Positions 25,571 through 33,382 of a DNA stretch of 64,000 bases are shown piece by piece (positions within the stretch are counted from its first letter, which is position 1; each line of letters opens with the position of its first letter). Below the pieces are notes generated by a model, which was given only the letters and a program-made list of their open reading frames with translations, was not told the DNA's origin and searched no databases. The position numbers and the translations under genes are program-made. Origin of the DNA: Nocardia fluminea (GTDB lineage Bacteria; Actinomycetota; Actinomycetes; Mycobacteriales; Mycobacteriaceae); the NCBI RefSeq assembly GCF_002846365.1, contig NZ_PJMW01000002.1, forward strand, positions 3,038,001-3,102,000, written 5' to 3'.

Positions 25571-26941
25571 CTACGGGGCCGGTGCGGGGGCGGGCGGCAG
25601 CGGGATGACGATGCCGAACGGCAGCGTGATGCCGGGCTGCTGGGTGGGCGCCACCGGCGCGGGCTCGGCGGGCGCCGGTTCCTCGGCCGGCGCGACACCC
25701 GGTTCCGGAGTCTTCTCCGGCGTGTTGGGTGCGGGCGCCGGGGCCGGGGCGACGACCTCCGGGGTGCACACGGCGGGCTCGACCACCGGCTGCTCGGGCG
25801 CGGCCGGATCCTTCGGTGCCGCGGCGCCGAAGGTCTGCTCGGCGGGTTTGCCGGCCTGCGGCTGCCCGGGCACCAGCGGGTCCGGCATCTGCGCGGGCAA
25901 CGGCTCGCTGACGCACGTCTCCGGCGGCGCGACCGGCGCCGGGCAGAAGATCCCGCAGGGGATCGGCGGCAGACCGGGCAGCGTGATCATCACCTGTGTC
26001 GGCGTGGTGACCTTCGGCGTCGTCGGCGTGGGCGTGGTGGTGGGCGACGGCGTGGTGGTCGAGGCCGCCAGCACATTGGGCGCCACCAGCGGACCACTGC
26101 CCGGCGGGATGATCTCCGGCGAGATGGCCACCTGGCTCGGCGCGCCGCCGGTGCGGTACGCGGCCGACCAGCTCAGCACGTTGGCCGCGTAGGACATCGA
26201 GTTGTTGTAGCGCAGCACCGCGCGCAGTTCCTGGGCCGCCTCACGCAGGTTCATGCCACCCGAGCAGAGGTACTTGCCCGCGGCGAGCGCGGCGTCGAAG
26301 ACATTGTGCGGGTCCGAGGCGCCGTCGCCGTTGCCGTCGGCGGCGTAGTGCGCCCAGGTGCTCGGCAGGAACTGCATGGGACCGAGGGCCCGCACGAAAC
26401 CGCCGTCGGCTTCCTTGATCACCTCGTTGCCGGGCAGGGTGCCGTCGAGCGCGGGTCCGAAGATCGGTGTCGTCGTCGTACCGGCGGGGTCGGTGCGGCC
26501 GCTGCTGGCGTGCCCGGATTCGATCCGGCCGATGCCCGCGAGCAGATTCCAGGTGAGCCCGCAGCCGGGCTGCGCGGTTTCCATGGCCAGCTCGGCGTTG
26601 CGGTAGGCGGCGAGCACGATCTCCGGGATGCCGAGCGCGCCGCTGCCGGTGGGCAGCGAAATGCTCTGCAGCGGCACGGTTCCCGCGAAGGGCGCGGCGG
26701 TGTTGGCGTTGAGCGCGCGCAACCGGCGCGGCGCCTCCTGCGCGACCGGCAGCAGGCCGACGATCTCGGACGGATCGGTTTCCGGTGTGTCCTCGGCGGT
26801 GCTCGCCGTGGCGGCCAGCAGCGCCTCCGGTGCGGTCGGCGCCGTGCTCGGGTCGCTGGTGTGCACCCCGGACCCGGAGGCGACAAGACCTGCGACTACA
26901 AGGGCCGACATCGTTATCGGAGCAGAAATACGCACGGCCAC
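25571..26941 (-). CDS. Lytic murein transglycosylase with long Pro/Ala-rich tail
   Basis: 456 aa from GTG 26941. A signal-like helix (residues 9-25) is followed by a variable linker and the same SLT-type domain as the neighbour, with catalytic Glu141 in GIGRIESGH and ALGPMQFLPSTWAHYAADGN near 195. From about residue 285 to the end the protein is dominated by Pro, Ala, Thr and Glu (for example TTTPTPTTPKVTTPTQV and APAPAPAPNTPEKTPEP), ending in IPLPPAPAPAP, with four Cys in the middle of the tail. The tail may span or bind the cell wall. The two adjacent genes are probably an ancient duplication. Confidence 0.88.
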   Translation of the reverse strand: MAVRISAPITMSALVVAGLVASGSGVHTSDPSTAPTAPEALLAATASTAEDTPETDPSEIVGLLPVAQEAPRRLRALNANTAAPFAGTVPLQSISLPTGSGALGIPEIVLAAYRNAELAMETAQPGCGLTWNLLAGIGRIESGHASSGRTDPAGTTTTPIFGPALDGTLPGNEVIKEADGGFVRALGPMQFLPSTWAHYAADGNGDGASDPHNVFDAALAAGKYLCSGGMNLREAAQELRAVLRYNNSMSYAANVLSWSAAYRTGGAPSQVAISPEIIPPGSGPLVAPNVLAASTTTPSPTTTPTPTTPKVTTPTQVMITLPGLPPIPCGIFCPAPVAPPETCVSEPLPAQMPDPLVPGQPQAGKPAEQTFGAAAPKDPAAPEQPVVEPAVCTPEVVAPAPAPAPNTPEKTPEPGVAPAEEPAPAEPAPVAPTQQPGITLPFGIVIPLPPAPAPAP

Positions 26942-27046
26942 ACCCTTTTCGTCGAAAAGCTGCGGGCCGCAGAGTCCCCCTCCGGCCCACCCGGAACAAC
27001 GTGATCCAGGTTACCTACCGGTCAGGAAGTTGTTGAGCATTTCCGG

Positions 27047-27637
27047 TCATCCATCTGGGGCACCAGGCGAAACCGGGGCGGAAGAGGGCGTTTGACCGGA
27101 GGTTTTCTTGCGGACAGCTTTTCGCTTTTTGTCCGGCTTCGGCGCGCCGTCGGGCGTGGTGACAGCGTCGATGCGGTCGAGCACGTCCTTGATCTCCTCC
27201 AATTCGCGGCGCAGGTAGTCGCGGGTGGCGACCTCGCCCACCGCCAGCCGCAGCGAGGCGAGTTCGCGGGCGAGGAACTCGGTATCGGCCTTGGTCTGCG
27301 CCGCCCGGGTGCGGTCCTCTTCCAGCGAGACCTTGTCCCTGTTGTCCTGGCGGTTCTGCGCCAGCAGGATCAGTGGCGCGGCGTAGGCGGCCTGGGTGGA
27401 GAAGGCCAGGTTGAGCAGGATGAACGGGTACGGGTCCCAGCGCAGCGCCACCGCGAACACATTGAGCAGGATCCACACGATGACGATCACCGTCTGGATC
27501 GCGAGATAACGCCCGGTGCCGAGGAACCGGGCCACGCGCTCACTGCCCTGCGCGAAAGCGTCCGAATCCCAGTCGAAGCGGAAGCGCGACCCGACCGGCG
27601 TCTCCAAGCGTTGCCGCGCCGGATTCTTCTCGCTCAT
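27047..27637 (-). CDS. DUF1003 membrane protein (Rv1231c-like)
   Basis: 196 aa from ATG 27637, overlapping the preceding stop codon (ATGA). Two membrane helices, about residues 46-66 (AIQTVIVIVWILLNVFAVAL) and 72-95 (YPFILLNLAFSTQAAYAAPLI), carry the DUF1003 pattern (FDWDSDAFAQGSERVARFLGT before, LLAQNRQDNRDK after). A coiled region (about 110-155) and a Lys-rich tail follow. The function of the family is unknown. The partner upstream is an MgtE_N/CBS protein; the pair is conserved in mycobacteria, which hints at a shared role in divalent-cation handling. Confidence 0.88.
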   Translation of the reverse strand: MSEKNPARQRLETPVGSRFRFDWDSDAFAQGSERVARFLGTGRYLAIQTVIVIVWILLNVFAVALRWDPYPFILLNLAFSTQAAYAAPLILLAQNRQDNRDKVSLEEDRTRAAQTKADTEFLARELASLRLAVGEVATRDYLRRELEEIKDVLDRIDAVTTPDGAPKPDKKRKAVRKKTSGQTPSSAPVSPGAPDG

Positions 27638-28932
27638 GCCGTGCTCCCGCTCGCCTCGACCTGGTGCAGCGCGGGCTGTTCTTCCTCGCGCCAATCCTCG
27701 GGCAGCAGATGATCGAGGACGTCGTCGACGGTCACCGCGCCGAGCAGGTGGTTCTCCGCGTCGACCACCGGCCCGCACACCAGGTTGTACGTCGCGAAAT
27801 AGCGGGTCACCGCCGAGAGCGGCAGGTCGGGCGTCAGCGGCGCCAGATCACTGTCGACGATGCCGCCCACCAGATGCGCGGGCGGTTCACGCAGCAACTG
27901 CTGGATGTGCACGCAGCCCAGATAGCGGCCGGTCGGCGTGGCCGTCGGCGGCCGCACGACGAAGGCCATCGAGGCCAGCGCGGGCGTGAGGTCGGGGTCG
28001 CGGACCCGGGCCAGCGCCTCGGCGACGGTCGTGGCGGGTCCGAGGACGATCGGTTTCGGCGTCATCAGACCGCCCGCGGTGTCGGGGGAGTGGGCCAGCA
28101 GCCGGCGCACCGGCTCGGATTCCTCGGGATCCATCAGCGCCAGCAGCGATTCGGCTTCGCTCTCGGGCAGCTCGCCCAGCAGGTCGGCGGCGTCGTCGGG
28201 GTCCATCGCCTCGAGGACGTCGGCGGCCCGGCGCACCTCGAGATGGCCGAGCAGGTCCACCTGGTCGTCGTCGGGCAGCTCCTGGACCACGTCGGCGAGG
28301 CGTTCGTCGTCGAGGGCGATCGCCACCTCGATGCGGCGTTTCTCCGGCAGCTCGCGCAACCGGTGTGCCACGTCGGCCGCGCGCAGCCCCTCGAACTGGG
28401 TGAGCAGGGTGGTCACGTCCTGGCCGGGCCGGTCCACTTCGGCGGGGGTGAGCCCGTCGACCTGCGACCACTCGACGACGTGCACCGAGCGCCTGCGCCC
28501 GATCCGCCGATGCCCGCGCACCGCGACCCGGCTCACGATCCAGTCCCTGGTCCTGGTCTGCTCGATGCCCAGATCGGCGACGAGCACGTCGATGTCGGCC
28601 AGATCCGGCAGGTCGGGGTCGTTCACACGGACCGGCGAGTCCAGGATCTGCGCCATGGCGAGGCGTTCACCGGGGCGCTGTGCGAACCGGCGCAGGCTCA
28701 CGGTCCCGGTATTGAGGGTGACCATCCCGGGTTCGATCGCGGTGATCCGCAGCATCGGCACGAAAATCCGCCGCCGGGTGAGCAATTCGACGACGAGCCC
28801 GTGCACGCGTGGCGGCTGGCGTCCGTGCCGGACGGCGACGACCACATCGCGGACCCGGCCGATAGACTCCCCGTCCGGACCCAGCACCGTCAGGCCGGCG
28901 AGCCGGGCGACGTACACCCTGGTGGTTGCCAT
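27634..28932 (-). CDS. PRC-barrel/MgtE N-domain/CBS protein without transport domain
   Basis: 432 aa from ATG 28932 (MATTRVYVARLAGLTVLG). The N-terminal 80 residues look like a PRC-barrel (GPDGESIGRVRDVVVAV). Residues about 190-290 form an MgtE N-terminal domain (EKRRIEVAIALDDERLADVVQEL, MDPDDAADLLGELPE), and about 300-425 hold two CBS domains (TPKPIVLGPATTVAEALAR and DAENHLLGAVTVDDVLDHLL). The MgtE membrane channel domain is absent, so this is a soluble sensor-like module rather than a transporter. It corresponds to Rv1232c. It is coupled by overlap to the DUF1003 gene and divergent from the CitE-like gene with 52 bp between. Confidence 0.88.
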   Translation of the reverse strand: MATTRVYVARLAGLTVLGPDGESIGRVRDVVVAVRHGRQPPRVHGLVVELLTRRRIFVPMLRITAIEPGMVTLNTGTVSLRRFAQRPGERLAMAQILDSPVRVNDPDLPDLADIDVLVADLGIEQTRTRDWIVSRVAVRGHRRIGRRRSVHVVEWSQVDGLTPAEVDRPGQDVTTLLTQFEGLRAADVAHRLRELPEKRRIEVAIALDDERLADVVQELPDDDQVDLLGHLEVRRAADVLEAMDPDDAADLLGELPESEAESLLALMDPEESEPVRRLLAHSPDTAGGLMTPKPIVLGPATTVAEALARVRDPDLTPALASMAFVVRPPTATPTGRYLGCVHIQQLLREPPAHLVGGIVDSDLAPLTPDLPLSAVTRYFATYNLVCGPVVDAENHLLGAVTVDDVLDHLLPEDWREEEQPALHQVEASGSTA

Positions 28933-28984
28933 GACCATCAGGCTATCGGTCGGGTACGGCCGCACCAGTCAGGAGGCACTCCTC

Positions 28985-29914
28985 ATGAAGCCACGTCGTT
29001 CGGTGCTCGCTGTGCCGGGTAGCAACCCGAAGATGATCGCGAAGGCGAAAACTCTGCCGGTCGACGAGGTGTTCCTCGATCTGGAGGACGCGGTCGCCCC
29101 CGGCGCCAAGGCGGCCGCGCGGGCCAATATCGTCGCCGCCCTGAACGAACCGGGCTGGGGTTCGCAGTTGCGGGTGGTGCGGGTCAACGACTGGTCGACC
29201 GAATGGACCTTCGCCGATGTGATCAGCGTGGTCGAGGGCGCGGGCAGCTGGCTCGACGCGATCCTGCTGCCCAAGGTCACCGACGCGGGTCAGGTGCGGG
29301 CGCTGGATCTGTTGCTCACCCAGGTGGAGAAGGCGAGCGGCCTCGAGGTCGGCCGGATCGGCATCGAACCGCAGATCGAGAACGCGCTGGGCCTGCGCAA
29401 CATCGACGCCATCGCCACCGCGAGCCCGCGCGTGCAGACCCTGGTGTTCGGGCCGGCCGATTTCATGGCCAGCATCAATATGCGCACGCTGGTGGTGGGT
29501 GAGCAGCCGGAGGGCTACGACGTCGGCGACGCCTACCACCACATCCTGATGACGATCCTGCTCGCCGCCCGCGCGCACGGACTGCAGGCGATCGACGGCC
29601 CCTACCTGCAGGTTCGTGATGTCGATGGCTTCCGCCGGGCCGCCGCCCGGACGGCCGCGCTGGGTTTCGACGGCAAGTGGGTGCTGCATCCCGGCCAGGT
29701 GGACGCGGCCAACGAGATCTTCAGCCCACGTCAGGCCGACTACGACCGCGCCGAGTTGATCTTGGAGACCTACGCCTTCCACACCTCCGAGGCCGGTGGC
29801 GCGCGTGGCGCTGTCATGTTGGGAGATGAGATGATCGACGAAGCAAGCGCCAAGATGGCTCAGGTCGTAGCCGACAAGGGGCGTGCCGCGGGGATGACGA
29901 GAACCGGCGTGTGA
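28985..29914 (+). CDS. CitE-like HpcH/HpaI aldolase/citrate lyase family protein
   Basis: 309 aa from ATG 28985, preceded by an AGGAGG ribosome-binding site. It is a TIM-barrel of the HpcH/HpaI family: RRSVLAVPGSNPKMIAKA (residues 4-21), VDEVFLDLEDAVAP with metal-binding acidic residues, IGIEPQIENALGLRNI, VFGPADFMASIN and HPGQVDAANEIFSPR. Members cleave or form malyl-CoA, citramalyl-CoA or related CoA esters; the substrate is not determined by sequence. No citrate-lyase alpha or gamma subunit is nearby, so it is a stand-alone enzyme. It is followed 66 nt later by the stress-protein gene. Confidence 0.85.
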   Translation: MKPRRSVLAVPGSNPKMIAKAKTLPVDEVFLDLEDAVAPGAKAAARANIVAALNEPGWGSQLRVVRVNDWSTEWTFADVISVVEGAGSWLDAILLPKVTDAGQVRALDLLLTQVEKASGLEVGRIGIEPQIENALGLRNIDAIATASPRVQTLVFGPADFMASINMRTLVVGEQPEGYDVGDAYHHILMTILLAARAHGLQAIDGPYLQVRDVDGFRRAAARTAALGFDGKWVLHPGQVDAANEIFSPRQADYDRAELILETYAFHTSEAGGARGAVMLGDEMIDEASAKMAQVVADKGRAAGMTRTGV

Positions 29915-29980
29915 TCCCACCTGGCTGCAATGGCGCGTTTCACTGCGGCACAGTCGGTCGACGAATAGCAGAATAGGACT

Positions 29981-30475
29981 ATGACGAATCCCTTGGACAA
30001 CTCGAATCGCGGGCGGCAGGCGTTGCCGACGCCGCCGTCGGGCTGGCCGGTCGGCTCGTATCCGACTTACGCGGAGGCGCAGCGCGCGGTCGACTACCTG
30101 GCCGACGGGCAGTTCCCGGTGCAGGACGTGACCATCGTCGGTGTCGATCTGATGCAGGTGGAGCGGGTGCTCTACCGGCTCACCTGGGGCAAGGTCATCG
30201 GCGGCGGCGTGGTGTCGGGCGCCTGGCTCGGCCTGTTCCTCGGTCTGCTGCTGAGCCTGTTCACGACTACCGGCGGGGCGCTCGGACCGCTCGTCGTCGG
30301 TCTGCTCGGCGGCATCGTCTTCGGCGTCATCACCACCTCGATCCCGTACGCGGCCACCAAGGGCCAGCGCGACTTCGCCTCGACCATGCAGTTGGTCGCG
30401 GGGCGTTACGACGTGCTGTGCGATCCGAAGTCCGCCGAACAGGCCCGCGACATGCTGGCCCGATTGGCCCTGTAG
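29981..30475 (+). CDS. GsiB/17M-like general stress membrane protein (Rv1234-like)
   Basis: 164 aa. The N-terminal segment (WPVGSYPTYAEAQRAVDYLAD) has the general-stress-protein 17M pattern. The centre is two hydrophobic, Gly-rich stretches (GKVIGGGVVSGAWLGLFLGLLLSLF and GPLVVGLLGGIVFGVI, about residues 68-118), a glycine-zipper hairpin in the membrane. The C-terminus (GRYDVLCDPKSAEQARDML) is soluble. This matches Rv1234. Function is unknown. The next gene starts 3 nt after its stop. Confidence 0.85.
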   Translation: MTNPLDNSNRGRQALPTPPSGWPVGSYPTYAEAQRAVDYLADGQFPVQDVTIVGVDLMQVERVLYRLTWGKVIGGGVVSGAWLGLFLGLLLSLFTTTGGALGPLVVGLLGGIVFGVITTSIPYAATKGQRDFASTMQLVAGRYDVLCDPKSAEQARDMLARLAL

Positions 30476-30478
30476 CGC

Positions 30479-31060
30479 ATGGATGTGGAGAACACGGTCC
30501 GCGCCGCGGTGCTGGACCACTTCGGTGTCGAACGCGCACAGGTCGATTCGGCCTCGCTGACCTTCCTCGGGCTGGAACCCGTCGAGATCCTGCGGATCCC
30601 GGGCGACGGCGCGGTGCACTACGCGACGCTGGGCGGTTCGCGTCATCCGATGGGTGATCCGACCGATCTGCTGGCCGACCCGGTGCGCGGCCCGCGCGCG
30701 GAACTGGTCCTGACGCTGTTGATGAGTGCCGATTCGCAGGTCGGCGTGGCCAAGTCTCTCGGTGTGCTGGTCGCCTCACCCGCGGTGGAAGGTGTTGTGC
30801 TGCAGGCCGACGCGCTACTCGATCTCGGAGAACCGTTGTGGCGCAACGCGAAGTTCACCGCGGTCGTGCTGGGTGAGAGCGATATCGACCCGATCGAGCT
30901 GCCGGACCCGGCCGAGCCGGTGCGCTACCTCAGCGTCACCCCGGTGACCGCGACCGAGGCCGCGTGGGTGCGCGTGCGTGGCGCCCAGGCGCTGCGCGAC
31001 GCCTGGGCCGAGGCCGGGATCGACGTGCGTGATCCCGAGCGTGGCGCGGTGAATCTCTAG
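30479..31060 (+). CDS. Suppressor-of-fused (SUFU) domain protein
   Basis: 193 aa from ATG 30479. The sequence has the bacterial SUFU-domain pattern: a beta-rich start with IPGDGAVHYATLGGSRHPM (about 40-58), GPRAELVLTLL (about 72-82), PLWRNAKFTAVVLGESDIDPIELPD (about 120-144, shown only in outline) and VRYLSVTPVTATEAAWVR. In bacteria this domain often appears as an immunity or accessory module; its function here is unknown. It is co-oriented with the stress-protein gene and overlaps corA by 4 nt at the 3' ends (convergent). Confidence 0.8.
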   Translation: MDVENTVRAAVLDHFGVERAQVDSASLTFLGLEPVEILRIPGDGAVHYATLGGSRHPMGDPTDLLADPVRGPRAELVLTLLMSADSQVGVAKSLGVLVASPAVEGVVLQADALLDLGEPLWRNAKFTAVVLGESDIDPIELPDPAEPVRYLSVTPVTATEAAWVRVRGAQALRDAWAEAGIDVRDPERGAVNL

Positions 31061-32118
31061 AGCCAGCCGTTGCGGCGGAAACTGCGGAACAGCGCGGCGC
31101 ACAGCACCGCCATCACGATCAGCACCGCCGGATAGCCCCATACCTGGTGCAGCAGCCACATGTGGTCGAAGTTCATGCCGTAGACGCCCGCGATCATCGT
31201 CGGCACGGCCGCCATCGCGGCATAGGCCGAGATCTTGCGCATGTCGGTGTTCTGCTGGACGCTGATCTTGGCCAGCGCGGCATTGACCAACCCGCTGAGC
31301 GCCTCGTCGAAATAGCTGATGTGATCGGAGACGGTGGCCTGGTGGTCGGCCACGTCGCGCAGATAACGCCGGATCTCGGTCGGCACCGGTAAGTCGGTGT
31401 TGTTCACCAGCCGCTCCAGCGGAACCGCCAGCGGCGCCACCGCTCTTCGCAGTTCCACCACCTCGCGCTTGAGCTGGTAGATCGACCCGATGCCGATCCT
31501 CGACGCGGGCGTGAACACCGCCTCCTCCATCTCGTCGATGTCGGTGCCGACGGATTCGGTGACGTCGACATAGGTGTCCACGATGTGGTCGGCGACGGCG
31601 TGCAACACCGCGGTCGGTCCGTATTTCAGCTGTTCGGGCTGCTCTTCGAGCTCGTGTCGCACATTGGACAAATGGGTGTGTTCGCCGTGGCGCACCGTGA
31701 CGGCGAAGCGCGGCCCGGTGAAGACCATGATGTCGCCGGTCTCCACGATCTCGCTGGTCGAATCGATGGCGTGCTCGACGTAGCAGACCGTGCTCAGCAC
31801 CAGGAACAGTGTGTCGCCGTAGCGCTCGAGCTTGGGGCGTTGCCTGCCCTGCACCGCGTCCTCCACCGCCAGCGGGTGCAGGTCGAAGACCGCGGCGATG
31901 TCGTTCATCTGCCGCTCGTCCGGGTCGTGCAGGCCGATCCAGACGAAGCCCGCGTCCGTCCGCTCCGCCGCTGTCAGCGCCTGCTGTGGCGTGAAATGTC
32001 CCGGCTGCCGCGCGCCGTCGACGTAGACGCCACAGTCGACGATGGCTCGGGCGGTCGGCACGGGGACCTGTGGTCGCGGGGTTTTCGTCGTGCGATTGGG
32101 CCCGTGGAACGACGGCAT
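31057..32118 (-). CDS. corA: CorA-family Mg2+/Co2+ transporter
   Basis: 353 aa from ATG 32118 (MPSFHGPNRTTKTP); the frame extends to 32193, but the mycobacterial protein favours the shorter form. The soluble alpha/beta domain (VDCGVYVDGARQPGHF, FVWIGLHDPDERQM, HPLAVEDAVQGRQRPKLE) leads to a long helix and two C-terminal membrane helices with the selectivity motif YGMNFDHM between them. It forms a homopentameric channel for Mg2+ uptake. It matches Rv1239c. It is divergent from the PHP gene, whose start is 95 bp away. Confidence 0.94.
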   Translation of the reverse strand: MPSFHGPNRTTKTPRPQVPVPTARAIVDCGVYVDGARQPGHFTPQQALTAAERTDAGFVWIGLHDPDERQMNDIAAVFDLHPLAVEDAVQGRQRPKLERYGDTLFLVLSTVCYVEHAIDSTSEIVETGDIMVFTGPRFAVTVRHGEHTHLSNVRHELEEQPEQLKYGPTAVLHAVADHIVDTYVDVTESVGTDIDEMEEAVFTPASRIGIGSIYQLKREVVELRRAVAPLAVPLERLVNNTDLPVPTEIRRYLRDVADHQATVSDHISYFDEALSGLVNAALAKISVQQNTDMRKISAYAAMAAVPTMIAGVYGMNFDHMWLLHQVWGYPAVLIVMAVLCAALFRSFRRNGWL

Positions 32119-32213
32119 CGGCGGAAAGGAGGGCACCGGCCCGATCCTACGGGCACCGGCCTCGGGCACCCACGAGCGCGCGGGACCCGACACCGCACTG
32201 TAAGACTGAGGGT

Positions 32214-33068
32214 GTGCGCATTGATCTGCATACCCATTCCACCGCCTCCGACGGCACCGACACCCCCGCCGAACTGGTGCGGCACGCCGCGGCGGCCGGT
32301 CTCGACGTCGTCGCGATCACCGACCACGACACCACCGGTGGCTGGGCGGAGGCCGAGGCGGCGCGGCCCGCCGGCCTCACCCTGGTGCGTGGCATGGAGA
32401 TGTCGTGCACGGGCATGGGCGAGGACGGCTACCCGGTTCCGGTGCACCTGCTGGCGTATCTGTTCGACCCGGCCGACCGCGGTTTCGCCGAGGAACGCGA
32501 GCGGTTGCGTGGTGAGCGGGTGGCCAGGGTGCGGGCGATGGCCGAGAAGATGGCGGCCGACGGACTGCCGATCGATCCCGTGGCGGTGATGGCGAGCGCG
32601 GGTCCGGCGGTGGGCAGGCCGCATCTGGCGCAGGCACTGGTCGCGGCGGGGGTCGTCGAAAGCGTGAATGCCGCCTTCGTCGATCTGCTCGCTCCGCACG
32701 GGCCGTACTACGCCGAGAAGGCCGACACCCCGTTGACCAGGGCCGTGCAGTTGATCGCCGCGGCGGGCGGGGTCAGCGTGATCGCCCATGCCCGCGCGCG
32801 CACGCGCGGCAGGCTGCTGGCGCTCGACGACATCAGGGAGTTGGCCGGGCTCGGCCTCGGTGGGCTCGAGATCGACCACCCGGACCACAGCGACGCCGAT
32901 CGCCTTGTGCTCACCGGGCTTTCGCGGGAATTGGGGCTGGTACGCACCGGTTCCTCGGACTATCACGGCACCAACAAGACCATCGAGATCGGCGCGTGCG
33001 GCACCGATCCCGACCAGTACGAAGCGCTGATCGACAAGGCGAGCGGGACGCCGGTGATCGCCCCGTGA
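32214..33068 (+). CDS. PHP-domain phosphoesterase
   Basis: 284 aa from GTG 32214 (VRIDLHTHSTASDGTDTPAE). Metal-binding PHP motifs are all present: DLHTHSTASDG (residues 4-14), AITDHDTTGGW (about 36-46), a middle GRPHLAQAL, a later SVIAHARARTRGR, and SDYHGTNK near the C-terminus. Members of this type (YciV/TrpH, Rnm) hydrolyse 3',5'-bisphosphonucleotides or oligoribonucleotides from the 5' end; the exact substrate is unknown. Its stop overlaps the start of the next small gene (GTGA). Confidence 0.88.
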   Translation: MRIDLHTHSTASDGTDTPAELVRHAAAAGLDVVAITDHDTTGGWAEAEAARPAGLTLVRGMEMSCTGMGEDGYPVPVHLLAYLFDPADRGFAEERERLRGERVARVRAMAEKMAADGLPIDPVAVMASAGPAVGRPHLAQALVAAGVVESVNAAFVDLLAPHGPYYAEKADTPLTRAVQLIAAAGGVSVIAHARARTRGRLLALDDIRELAGLGLGGLEIDHPDHSDADRLVLTGLSRELGLVRTGSSDYHGTNKTIEIGACGTDPDQYEALIDKASGTPVIAP

Positions 33069-33331
33069 CGGTGGTGCGCACAGTCAGCGGCGTTGTCGCG
33101 GGCGGGGTGGTGGTGCTGTTGTGCGTGGTCGTCGGCGCGGCGGTGATCGGCTCGCGCCGCGACTTTCCCGGGCCGGGCGCGGAATCGCTGACGTGGCATT
33201 TCGTCGCCGCCGTCCTGGTGGTCGTCGCGCAGGTCTTCGCCGATCGCCGCCGCGGGATGTCCACCGTGCCGGGGTCCGCGGCGGTCTTGGTCACGGCCGG
33301 TGTATTGCTTTGGACACAATGGTGGGGTTGA
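33065..33331 (+). CDS. Small membrane protein, unknown function
   Basis: 88 aa from GTG 33065, overlapping the PHP stop by 4 nt, so it is probably translated with it. Three hydrophobic segments are present: near residues 6-28 (VSGVVAGGVVVLLCVVVGAAVI), 42-58 (WHFVAAVLVVVAQVFA) and 68-84. No family was recognised. Confidence 0.6.
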   Translation: MTVVRTVSGVVAGGVVVLLCVVVGAAVIGSRRDFPGPGAESLTWHFVAAVLVVVAQVFADRRRGMSTVPGSAAVLVTAGVLLWTQWWG

Positions 33332-33382
33332 CGGCCGCGTAATGGTTGCGGACGGGTGAACTGTGCCCGAATATTTGACCTT

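Noticed and set aside
32119..32213. Possible Mg2+ riboswitch before corA
   Set aside because: The corA-PHP spacer is only about 95 bp and shows no M-box-like or ykoK-like pattern by eye.
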